18,598 bases of DNA from RGIG9151 sp963635575 (GTDB lineage: Bacteria; Bacillota; Clostridia; TANB77; RGIG9151), in contig CAVHFU010000029.1 of the NCBI GenBank assembly GCA_963635575.1, positions 1-18,598 on the forward strand, read 5' to 3'. A program made the translations under genes and the position numbers. The notes under the pieces are model-generated. The model did no database searches and was not told the DNA's origin. It was given only the letters and a program-made list of their open reading frames with translations. Each line of letters begins with the position of its first letter. The first letter of the stretch is position 1. Positions 1-7,302 of the stretch are shown piece by piece.

Positions 1-27
1 GCTCATAATGAACGTATTTATGCTTAA
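1..27 (+). CDS. 3' end of an unknown upstream gene (partial)
   Basis: The first nine codons of the window in frame 1 read A-H-N-E-R-I-Y-A-stop, and the TAA lies directly before a strong terminator hairpin. That placement is what one expects for the end of a plus-strand gene. Only eight residues are visible, so no family can be named and the reading frame itself is uncertain. Confidence 0.3.
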   Translation, partial: AHNERIYA

Positions 28-71
28 AACAATAACGGGATAAATTTTCCCGTTATTGTTTGAATTTTTTT
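28..71 (+). terminator. Rho-independent terminator of the upstream gene
   Basis: A perfect 13-bp stem (28-40 with 48-60) with a 7-nt loop is followed by a T-rich tail at 65-71. It separates the upstream gene from the kinase-like gene. Confidence 0.8.
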
Positions 72-169
72 AGGACATTTTCAAAAATTATTGACATAGG
101 TTTCCATAATTTAATTCTAGGCAGAGTTACTAGTCAGGTAAATAGTACCTCAAAGCACAAAAAATTTCT

Positions 170-197
170 TTGCATACTACTGTTTTTAGTGTATAAT
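170..197 (+). promoter_or_regulatory. Probable promoter of the kinase-like gene
   Basis: TTGCAT (170-175) and a perfect TATAAT (192-197) are separated by 16 nt, about 60 nt before the start codon at 258. A consensus TTGACA at 91-96 has no matching -10 box at normal spacing. Confidence 0.5.
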
Positions 198-257
198 GGC
201 TATGTGAAAATGTTAGATGAATAATCCATGCTATTTATTAGTCAAGGAGGATGTTTT

Positions 258-1381
258 ATGTATATTATGCCAACAGAAAACGAACTAAAAAAGATCGGGT
301 CTTACATTGTAACTTGTTACGCCACAAATTATTTCCCGAGTTCCGTTTTTTCTTTTTATGAAAATCGTAGGGATTACAAGGATATGCACCGTACTGGGAT
401 TTATTCAAAAGACGGCACAAAAATTTTTTTCAAGGTAATAAAAAAATGCGATCGTATTGGCGAAGATTACATAACATCGACGATTGAAAAGGGATTCTAA
501 TTGCCAACAAACTGTTTGAATTAGAATTTGATAATAATATCTTATTACTCTATGAATATTTAGATACTATTAGTCTTAACTCATACAATTATTTACGCAA
601 TTCTCATTATACATATTATGAGAAAGAAAATTCTGTCATTTGCTTTTTCAACTTGCTTTTTGATCAATTTACGAGAACTCAATGTCCTGGAATCTTAGAT
701 TCCTCTTATAAATCAGATATGTTTTTCTACGGCAGATTTGGAGAAAACTCTAGAAGTGTAGACTATTACGGCATAAACTTTAAACTATTGAAAAAAGATG
801 TTTCCCAAGTATTTCCTCAATTTAATTCCAAACTAGAATTCTTGCTGAAAAAAATCAATTTGCTTATCAATACAAATTATAATACCGTTTTAACGTATTG
901 CCATGGCGATTTTCATGATTTTAATTTCAGTTTGAATGGTACTTTTTGGGATACAGACACATTTGGCTATAATCCGATATTAAATGATTTCTCGATATAT
1001 TATTGGCACTTTTATGGCCGTGAAGACTTTCTAATCTCGACATATAATCCATGGTTAAGTATTTATATGCATAACGAACTGCAAACTTGTGATTTGATTA
1101 AAATTAGACGATTAAAGAAAGAAATAATCCTGGCTTGGTTTGTTGAAATAATTAAACTCTTTACTAAAAATAATATTACTTTAGATTCTATTATTTTGGA
1201 GTTAATATTCAAAATCTTTTGCCGTGTTTTCCTCGTTGACAATGTATTACTTTTTTCTAAAGAAGATCGCCGGATTATCTATAGCTATTTCGATACATTA
1301 CTATCAAAAATAGACGCTTCTCCGGGAAAAATTTTATTTAGTTCAAGTGACGATATAGGATTAATAAAAAAGGTGGACTAA
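258..1381 (+). pseudogene. APH/choline-kinase-fold phosphotransferase, interrupted by a -1 frameshift
   Basis: This looks like a small-molecule kinase of the aminoglycoside phosphotransferase-like superfamily. The first part begins at ATG 258, preceded by AAGGAGG (244-250), and stops at TAA 498-500. The second part continues in the -1 frame from about 491 to 1381. Joined at AAG/GGG it gives about 374 residues. The first part carries a plausible ATP-lobe lysine (IFFKVIKK). The second has a hinge-like LLLYEYLD, the catalytic-loop motif HGDFHDFNF (902-928; Asp and Asn as in HGDxxxxN), and a metal-binding WDTDTFGYNP block. The heptamer at the junction, A AAG GGA (488-494), fits the X XXY YYZ slippery pattern and a stem-loop follows. 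Either it is a one-base-deletion pseudogene or a programmed frameshift gene. The substrate cannot be told; antibiotic resistance is possible but unproven. Confidence 0.6.
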
Positions 1382-1383
1382 AG

Positions 1384-1428
1384 TCCATGCTATGTTGACC
1401 TTCGGTCAACATAGCATGGAAATCTTTT
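1384..1428 (+). terminator. Long-stem terminator after the kinase-like gene
   Basis: A perfect 17-bp stem (1384-1400 with 1404-1420) with a 3-nt loop begins 3 nt after the stop codon. The T-run that follows is short (TCTTTT, 1423-1428), so termination may be partial. Confidence 0.7.
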
Positions 1429-1443
1429 GCACTCTGTGAAACT

Positions 1444-1474
1444 GTTTGTTGCTAAATCAAAGATTTAGACAAAC
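1444..1474. other. Intergenic hairpin
   Basis: GTTTGT (1444-1449) plus CTAAATC (1452-1458) pair with GATTTAG (1462-1468) plus ACAAAC (1469-1474), leaving a 3-nt loop and a 2-nt bulge. It is part of the structured stretch downstream of the kinase-like gene; its role is unknown. Confidence 0.5.
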
Positions 1475-1494
1475 ACTTTTGTTTTCTGTCGGTC

Positions 1495-1596
1495 GTTCGA
1501 GCTACTAATTAAAATTTTTGACGCTAATTTCATCAGCAAAATTTTAATTAGACTGGAGATTTTTACTAAGTTAATTTTTTAACTCATAGCTCGAAC
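1495..1596. other. Three-way-junction-like inverted repeat element
   Basis: A perfect 10-bp outer repeat, GTTCGAGCTA (1495-1504) and TAGCTCGAAC (1587-1596), encloses two further stems: a 14-bp stem (1505-1518 with 1538-1551) and a 6-bp stem (1569-1574 with 1579-1584). Together they would fold as a closed multibranch. There is no ORF. It could be a structured RNA, a hairpin end of a mobile element, or a folded 3' UTR; no known family was recognised. Confidence 0.45.
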
Positions 1597-1618
1597 TTTC
1601 TTGGAAAATAAAATAACA

Positions 1619-1666
1619 AAAAAACGAAAAGCTTAAATCATGTGATGATAAAGCTTTTCGTTTTTT
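1619..1666. terminator. Bidirectional terminator between convergent genes
   Basis: A 16-bp stem (1619-1634 with 1651-1666) has AAAAAA on one side and TTTTTT on the other, so it can act on both strands. It separates the plus-strand kinase-like gene from the minus-strand PHP gene. Confidence 0.85.
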
Positions 1667-1723
1667 ATAATTATTTTTTCGTAGTACTACTAATATGCTT
1701 AATTATCTATGCAAATGCTATTA

Positions 1724-2479
1724 CTATGATTTCCCACACAATATCTTTTTCACTGCTCTTGCCCCTTTAACCTTAGCCCTAAATTCTTTTGCGATCCCAA
1801 ACTTAATATTTCCTTGTAATATTTGTTCCTTTATTTTTATTATCTCTGTATAATCACCTAAAATATCTGAATATACACTACCAATTTGTAAGGGATAATG
1901 TGCATCACTTCCTTCTGTTATATTTTTATTCAAATTTACCCCCAACTCTTCTATTCTTTTTTTCATATCTTCTATATCAAATTTAAATAAATCCGTAGCA
2001 TTAATTTCTACCGCATCAAATTTATTAAAAACATTATAATTAATATTTGGAAACACATCAAATCTTCTATACGGATGAGCTAATATAACAATTGACGCTT
2101 CATAGTTTATAATATCTGCCAACTTTTCAATTGGTATAAAACTATAATTTTCGCAATTTAAAATCTTATCAACATTTTTCTTCAACGCGAATATCGCATC
2201 TATATTTGAAATAACAACCACATCAAATTTTTCTAAAGTTGTTATTTCTATACCTGTAAAAACCTTTATGCCATTTACTAAATAGCAATCGCCTTCTTTG
2301 TCATATTTACCATCTATATATCTATATGCTTCTGCAAAATTATTTGCATGGCAGTGTTCAGAAATAGCAAAAGCATCTATTCCTAATATTTTACATTCTT
2401 CGGTATACTCCTCCATATATTGCGGTTCAAATTGAAAAGAACTTGTTATCTTCGAATGCACATGAAAATCTATTTTCAT
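1724..2479 (-). CDS. PHP-domain metal-dependent phosphoesterase
   Basis: This 251-residue protein has the motifs of the PHP (polymerase and histidinol phosphatase) family of metal-dependent phosphoesterases: H6-V-H8 at the start, E41-H42 (SEHCH), E78 (GIEIT), H135 (LAHPYR), E159, and D192/H194 (GSDAH). These should form a two- or three-metal site in a TIM-like barrel. It has no signal peptide and is probably cytoplasmic. The start is set by AGGAGGG at 2488-2494. It lies 88 nt after the RCC1-repeat gene with no clear terminator between them, so it may be the last gene of the same transcript or have its own weak promoter (TTGACT/TAAAAT with a short 15-nt gap). The substrate is unknown; histidinol phosphatase is possible but no other his genes are nearby. 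Confidence 0.8.
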   Translation of the reverse strand: MKIDFHVHSKITSSFQFEPQYMEEYTEECKILGIDAFAISEHCHANNFAEAYRYIDGKYDKEGDCYLVNGIKVFTGIEITTLEKFDVVVISNIDAIFALKKNVDKILNCENYSFIPIEKLADIINYEASIVILAHPYRRFDVFPNINYNVFNKFDAVEINATDLFKFDIEDMKKRIEELGVNLNKNITEGSDAHYPLQIGSVYSDILGDYTEIIKIKEQILQGNIKFGIAKEFRAKVKGARAVKKILCGKS

Positions 2480-2567
2480 CCTTATTTCCCTCCTATTCTG
2501 GTATTTTACTCCTTTTTATAAAAAGTCAATGTCTTAACAAAAAATAACTAGCTTTGAACTTCTTTCT

Positions 2568-5501
2568 TTAATTTCTTAATTTTGCCCATGTATAGCTTCC
2601 TGATGCCTCAATATCATCTATATTTGACCATTTAGATATTTCCGCCTCATTTTCTAATGTACTAAGTACGGTTCCATCTTCTTTTAATCCTAAGAAGTTA
2701 TTATCCCTTACCACAATTTTTCTTATGTTTTTCCAACTTTGAATACTTTCAACACTTACTCCGCTAGGATGGAATGATAGTTTAACAGTTCCGTCATTTT
2801 GCAATATCATAGTTTGTAAATTACTCATCACAAAGCTTTTTACATTTTGCAGTGTTCTTAGGAAATCAAATTCCTCAGTTTCGTCTTTTCCTGTAACTAG
2901 TAACCTTCCGTCTATTGTAAGTGCACCGACTCTGTCACCTGAAGCATCTATCATAACAACATCGTTCCAAGAACTTACACTACATTGACCGTAAGAATTA
3001 TCGCCATATGCCATTACCTTTCCATTAATATTTAATCCTACAAAGAAGTTATTTCCGGCCTTTACATCAACTATACTATCCCATTCATTTAAACTAGTAA
3101 CCACTTTGTCTTCAAAGGTATAATAACAAACTGTTCCATCTTCCTTTAAGGCCACTAAGTGAGTTGCACTTATGTCCGCCTTCTTTACGCCATATATAAC
3201 AGGATATGTTACACCATCCTCAACTGCCGACTGGTTTTTACTCATACAATTTAATGCATTATCACTGTTTAACATAGCAACTTTACTTGCTTCTGTACTT
3301 TCATAAATCTCAAGCATGGTTTCAAAATCATTTGATAAAAAGTGTCCGAACACCAAGCCATTGCTAAGAAGTGTTCCGTCATTTTTCAGTGCAACAATAT
3401 GCTCATTGCAAGCAACTACTTTTTTTACTCCAAGCCATGAATTGTTTACAAAGTTTCTATATGGCTTTCCACTTGCAAAAACAGTTCCTTCTTGGTCAAT
3501 TCCTATAATTCTATTATCTGCTAAAACAATTTGCTTTATCATATTCCATCTTTTCACATCATCTACTCTATATGATATTTTCCCTGTCGTTACAACCCTT
3601 CCGTCAAATCTAAGCCCAATTGTCATATTTCCCAAAGCAAAGATTTCTTTTATATTGGTCCAGTCGTTTACATTACACTGTCCACAAGAATTTAATCCTG
3701 TTGCAACTACTTTTCCCATTGAAGTAAGGCCTACCGTGTAGAAGTTACCAGCTGCAACTTGCACGATATCCTGCCATGAACTAACATCACATTCGCCGAA
3801 ATTATTTTCACCGGTTGCATGAACTTTACCATCTTTACTAAGCCCAACAGAATGAAAAGCAACTGCTAAACCTATTATATCGTACCATTCATCTACATCA
3901 CATTGACCGTTTTCATTACTACCTATAGCACGCACTGTGGCATTTTTAGTTAACGCTAGCATATGTTTATCTGCTAAATATAGACTATCTACATTCTCCC
4001 AAGAATAAATATACTCGGCATTTGCGTATTCTGTATTACCGGCATATACCACTGTCCCATCGTCTTTTATGCCATATATCGCATTATCCTTAACATATGC
4101 CTTTTTAATATCTTTCCAAGTAGATATTTGTTCAGAACATTTTATATCCCCAACAGATAAAACCAAACCATCTTTCTTTAAGCAAACGAATTGAGAGTTA
4201 CTGATTTTAATATCTTCTATATCTTCAAAGCTAGGATACATCAGTGTTTGCTGTTTCTCTTCGATTTCTTTTTCCTCTTCTTCTGCGTCATTTTCATCTT
4301 TTACAGTTTCCTCTACATTTTCATCTGCCTCTATTTCCTTTTCAAGTTCTGCCTTATTCTCTTTATATTCATTATCACTTTTTGCTTTTTCTTCTTTAGT
4401 CTTTACTTCATTTTCTTGTTTTTTTAGTTTTTCTTCTATTTCCTTTTTTTCTTTATAGGTATCTATCTTTTCATCGTATATAGAGACTACCACTCTTGTA
4501 ACTCGCACATCAGTTAAAATAACAATTTCTTCCCTTATCGTAACCCCTCTGGTAGTTTTAGCCTCAAATATATCAACAAACGTCTCACCTGGCACTCTAC
4601 CAAAGCTAATTTCAGTATTATTATCATCAAAGAATTTTGCTTGAATTTTTTCTTTATCTACTCCCGCCTCAAAATTCAAATCAAAAGCAATTATATTAGC
4701 CTCCATTTTTTCATCATTTATTAGAGTACAGTTAGTTATTTTCCTAACATTAAAAGTTTCTTGTAATCTAGATGTATTCCGCGTTCTAAGCATATCCACA
4801 TGGCTAATAAAACTTTTAATCGTATTTTTTACATATGCTTCTTCCTCAAATTCTTTACTCACTTTATCTTCTAATAAATGACCGCTCAATAGCTCAAGAA
4901 TTTCTCTGTATGGAAGAATATAATAAATATTTATTAGCATATTATATACTTCAAAATTATGATACTTAGTAACGTTCTTAGCTTGATATTTTATAAGTTC
5001 TTCGATATTTTTTAATAATGCCGGTATTAACGTATGTTTAACTGTTAAACTTCTATCTAAAACTGTTTCAGAACATTGCAAAAAACCAAAACAAGCATTT
5101 GCGACTTTTCTTGAAAGGAACTCATTCCAACATTTTTCATTTCGAATTACATCATTAAAGAGTGAATTTATTTTTATAATCCAAGCTTTTTCTGTTTTCG
5201 GAAGCACTTTAATTATTTCATCTGCTAACTTTATAGCCTTTGTATAATCTCCTCTTTTAGCAGCCTCCTCGAGCGAATTATCCAAATGTTCTAACTCATT
5301 TTCAGAATACGCAAAACGCGATGAACCGTCAGCATAAAATCGACACTCCTTGATATAAAATCCGGGGTATCGTCTCTGCTTAGGCATCGCGTACACTTTC
5401 TTTTCACTTTCTTCTTGTCCGTCATTTGCTTTACCGGGTCTAGAGATTAGGAATAGTAATAATAAAATTATAAAAATCGATATTATTATACCAATCCACA
5501 T
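2568..5501 (-). CDS. Membrane-anchored RCC1-repeat (beta-propeller) protein
   Basis: A 977-residue multidomain protein. Residues 1-20 form one N-terminal membrane segment. Residues about 70-240 are helical with a TPR-like stretch (near 75-115). Residues 255-345 look like a beta domain. Residues 346-418 are a highly charged Glu/Lys coiled coil. From 425 to the end there are about 14 RCC1-type repeats of roughly 38 residues, typified by GLxxDGxVxATG and GQCxVxxWxDI, with a partial repeat at the end; that number suits two seven-bladed propellers. RCC1 propellers generally serve as protein-binding platforms. GGAGG lies 9-10 nt before the ATG, and the gap from the coiled-coil gene is 22 nt, so it is co-transcribed with the Tad block. 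Whether the propellers are inside or outside the cell depends on anchor orientation, which is not clear. Role in pilus function is inference. Confidence 0.8.
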   Translation of the reverse strand: MWIGIIISIFIILLLLFLISRPGKANDGQEESEKKVYAMPKQRRYPGFYIKECRFYADGSSRFAYSENELEHLDNSLEEAAKRGDYTKAIKLADEIIKVLPKTEKAWIIKINSLFNDVIRNEKCWNEFLSRKVANACFGFLQCSETVLDRSLTVKHTLIPALLKNIEELIKYQAKNVTKYHNFEVYNMLINIYYILPYREILELLSGHLLEDKVSKEFEEEAYVKNTIKSFISHVDMLRTRNTSRLQETFNVRKITNCTLINDEKMEANIIAFDLNFEAGVDKEKIQAKFFDDNNTEISFGRVPGETFVDIFEAKTTRGVTIREEIVILTDVRVTRVVVSIYDEKIDTYKEKKEIEEKLKKQENEVKTKEEKAKSDNEYKENKAELEKEIEADENVEETVKDENDAEEEEKEIEEKQQTLMYPSFEDIEDIKISNSQFVCLKKDGLVLSVGDIKCSEQISTWKDIKKAYVKDNAIYGIKDDGTVVYAGNTEYANAEYIYSWENVDSLYLADKHMLALTKNATVRAIGSNENGQCDVDEWYDIIGLAVAFHSVGLSKDGKVHATGENNFGECDVSSWQDIVQVAAGNFYTVGLTSMGKVVATGLNSCGQCNVNDWTNIKEIFALGNMTIGLRFDGRVVTTGKISYRVDDVKRWNMIKQIVLADNRIIGIDQEGTVFASGKPYRNFVNNSWLGVKKVVACNEHIVALKNDGTLLSNGLVFGHFLSNDFETMLEIYESTEASKVAMLNSDNALNCMSKNQSAVEDGVTYPVIYGVKKADISATHLVALKEDGTVCYYTFEDKVVTSLNEWDSIVDVKAGNNFFVGLNINGKVMAYGDNSYGQCSVSSWNDVVMIDASGDRVGALTIDGRLLVTGKDETEEFDFLRTLQNVKSFVMSNLQTMILQNDGTVKLSFHPSGVSVESIQSWKNIRKIVVRDNNFLGLKEDGTVLSTLENEAEISKWSNIDDIEASGSYTWAKLRN
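4234..4249 (+). repeat. Dispersed 16-bp motif, copy G
   Basis: GGATACATCAGTGTTT; one mismatch to the consensus core. Inverted relative to the RCC1-repeat gene and in a different register (encodes T-L-M-Y-P-S), exactly between coiled coil and propeller. Confidence 0.6.
4764..4779 (-). repeat. Dispersed 16-bp motif, degenerate copy J
   Basis: About 13 of 16 positions match. It encodes N-T-S-R-L at the junction of the helical and beta regions of the RCC1-repeat protein. The bases after it (ATTACAAGAAA) match copy A. Confidence 0.4.
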
Positions 5502-5523
5502 CCCAATACCTCCAACTCAAACA

Positions 5524-6276
5524 TTAGTCAATAACAGCCGTTATCTTATGATTTATGTCATTTAATAGTTTTTTTGCGTCCACTACATTCTCTAGACCTA
5601 ACTTTCTTTCTTCAAAGTCTTCTTTTATCTCTCCTAATTTTAAAGTTTTCGAAGAAAAATCAGCTATTTTATCTTCTATTTCTGATTTTGTCATTTTATA
5701 AAAATCCTCATGACTTTTCACTTCTTCAAAATATTTGGCATCACATTCTATAAAATTATTAAATTCTCCAATCACATTATCCAAGGCTAATTTTATTTTC
5801 TCTGAACTATCTTTAGTTGTCATATCAAATCCCAAAACTTTTAAGTAATTACAACCTAGCTCATGTTTGTTTTTATAGAATTCATACGCTTCAGTACTCT
5901 TTTGAAGTCTTTCTTCAAGTTCAGCTATTCTGTTACCTGTAAGCTTATTCTTCCTAGCAAACGGTACAAAGAATAATCTTTGGAAAGTACTTTTAATCTT
6001 ATTATTACTATACATTATCGGATATAAGTTGCTTTTTAGCACCGTCAACTCTGTTTTTATTTTTGAGATATTTTTTGCGTGAAAATCCTCAGAGTCAGCA
6101 TCATAGCTTATCATTAAACTAGCCTCATATCCATTCTTAGCATTCTCATATTTAGTCTTTAGTTCACTTAACTTCCTGTATTTTTCTAACTTCGTCGAAT
6201 AGTAGTTGGTATATTCATCAATACCAATACTCATCTTTTCTAAAATATCACTATACAAAGCTAAACGTCTTCCCAT
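5524..6276 (-). CDS. Coiled-coil protein of unknown function
   Basis: A 250-residue protein not recognised from any family. It is rich in Lys and Glu, with heptad-like helices over most of its length (residues about 15-60, 75-85, 115-140, 185-250), and has no signal peptide or convincing membrane segment; the FQRLFFVPF patch near residue 100 is too short. AAAGGAGAGAGG (6284-6295) supports the start. It lies 144 nt after the pseudopilin-like gene and 22 nt before the RCC1-repeat gene. Position suggests a cytoplasmic partner of the RCC1-repeat protein or the pilus motor, but no function can be read from the sequence. Confidence 0.7.
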   Translation of the reverse strand: MGRRLALYSDILEKMSIGIDEYTNYYSTKLEKYRKLSELKTKYENAKNGYEASLMISYDADSEDFHAKNISKIKTELTVLKSNLYPIMYSNNKIKSTFQRLFFVPFARKNKLTGNRIAELEERLQKSTEAYEFYKNKHELGCNYLKVLGFDMTTKDSSEKIKLALDNVIGEFNNFIECDAKYFEEVKSHEDFYKMTKSEIEDKIADFSSKTLKLGEIKEDFEERKLGLENVVDAKKLLNDINHKITAVID

Positions 6277-6420
6277 AACAAACCTCTCTCCTTTAATTTA
6301 ACATCCTGTTTTGAACAAAAGAAAAATTAAAAATTCTTCCTGTTTTTCAAAAGATACATCGGCTTATTTCTAAATAACTTAACTGCTTTTTTAAAATTTA
6401 TTTCAATATTTAGCTTTATA
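6277..6420 (-). other. Intergenic gap within the Tad block
   Basis: This 144-nt stretch is the longest gap in the block from 2568 to 17240. It carries one copy of the dispersed 16-bp motif (6352-6367), no clear terminator, and no promoter that matches consensus well. The next gene may be partly expressed on its own. Confidence 0.4.
6352..6367 (+). repeat. Dispersed 16-bp motif, intergenic degenerate copy I
   Basis: GATACATCGGC matches the core with one change; this copy is not in a gene. Confidence 0.4.
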
Positions 6421-6837
6421 TTATCTCTTACTTACACCTTTCTTAGATACGCATATTTCCATCAATTCTTCATTATATCTAGGGATTAAGGAATTATCAA
6501 AACTTACTTTTTTATATGGATGTTGATATATAATTGTTAATTCAATAACTTCGCCATAATCTTTTAATTGATTTGTTGCTGTAATTAATATATTTTCATT
6601 TTTTAATCCCTTACTTACTAATTCGCTCTTTAATGATTTTTCATCTGATTTATTTAAATATCCAAACTCCTCCATAACAAAAATATATTTTAGAGCCGTA
6701 GACGACATTTTTTGATATATCATAAACGGCTCTATTATCCTAATCCCAAAAACTATAAAAAAGATAAAAATAAATATGGTTATTACCCAAATAATAGGCG
6801 TAATTAATATTGTACTTCCTTTATTATTTTTTATCAT
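6421..6837 (-). CDS. TadE/DUF4320-like pseudopilin (minor pilin candidate)
   Basis: A 138-residue protein starting with a short basic leader ending KNNKG (Lys6-Gly7), a Ser, then a hydrophobic segment (residues 9-34): the architecture of a class III / Tad prepilin. Cleavage would be after Gly7. The mature domain is small and mixed alpha/beta. The usual Glu at +5 of type IV pilins is absent (Ile12). Start ATG lies directly after the stop of the preceding gene with GGAGAG upstream, so the two are translationally linked. In Clostridia small proteins at this place in Tad loci are annotated TadE-like or DUF4320; the exact family is inferred from architecture and context. Confidence 0.65.
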   Translation of the reverse strand: MIKNNKGSTILITPIIWVITIFIFIFFIVFGIRIIEPFMIYQKMSSTALKYIFVMEEFGYLNKSDEKSLKSELVSKGLKNENILITATNQLKDYGEVIELTIIYQHPYKKVSFDNSLIPRYNEELMEICVSKKGVSKR

Positions 6838-7302
6838 TTATCTCTCCATTTTTCTTATTTTTGTATTTTCTCTTACATTAAACTCTAACTTATCCTTAAA
6901 AAACTCTTTAAATATCAAAGGTCTTAATCGTAACTTTAATACCGTGCTAATCTCTAGTTCTGTCTTTTTATTAAATATTTGGGCCTCTAGTACTTCCACC
7001 CTTTGAACAAATCCCTTTTCTGTATCTACGAATACATCTGCGTTCCACAGTTTTTTTATTTCTTTTTTAACCAAATCTTCTACTTCCTTTTCATAGAAAT
7101 CATATATATCTTCTCCCATATATTCTCTCTTTATGGATAGCAAAACATTTCTATTTATCATGTATAAATCATTTTTTATTTCATGAAATACACCCGTTGT
7201 AATTTGTTCAAACAAGGCGATTCCAAGTATTGTTAATATTAATACTATTCCGCCTAGTAACATTACGGAACTTGCTAAAACGCTACCTTTATTGTTTTTC
7301 AT
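6838..7302 (-). CDS. Pseudopilin-like Tad accessory protein
   Basis: A 154-residue protein beginning MKNNKGSV, with a prepilin-type leader (KG|S at 5-7) and a hydrophobic segment (residues 7-34), then a soluble mixed alpha/beta domain. I chose the ATG at 7302 rather than the in-frame ATG at 7326, because AAGGAG lies 9 nt upstream of 7302 and nothing suitable precedes 7326. This start overlaps the stop of the giant secreted gene as ATGA, a sign of translational coupling. Glu at +5 is missing (Ser). Residues 87-91 (NADVF) are encoded by an inverted copy of the dispersed 16-bp motif. Likely a minor subunit exported with the pilus. Confidence 0.65.
   Translation of the reverse strand: MKNNKGSVLASSVMLLGGIVLILTILGIALFEQITTGVFHEIKNDLYMINRNVLLSIKREYMGEDIYDFYEKEVEDLVKKEIKKLWNADVFVDTEKGFVQRVEVLEAQIFNKKTELEISTVLKLRLRPLIFKEFFKDKLEFNVRENTKIRKMER
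7030..7045 (+). repeat. Dispersed 16-bp motif, copy H
   Basis: GAATACATCTGCGTTC; 14 of 16. Inverted relative to the gene, encoding N-A-D-V-F. Confidence 0.65.

Noticed and set aside
91..119. Consensus TTGACA at 91 as the promoter of the kinase-like gene
   Set aside because: No acceptable -10 sequence lies 15-19 nt downstream; the TATAAT at 192 is better.
3316..3741. Plus-strand ORF of 141 codons inside the RCC1 gene
   Set aside because: It is antisense to a strongly supported repeat protein, has no ribosome binding site, and its codons simply mirror the RCC1 repeats.
4191..4427. Phe-rich plus-strand ORF that looks like a membrane protein
   Set aside because: It is the complement of the Glu/Lys-rich coiled coil; GAA/AAA read backwards gives TTC/TTT.
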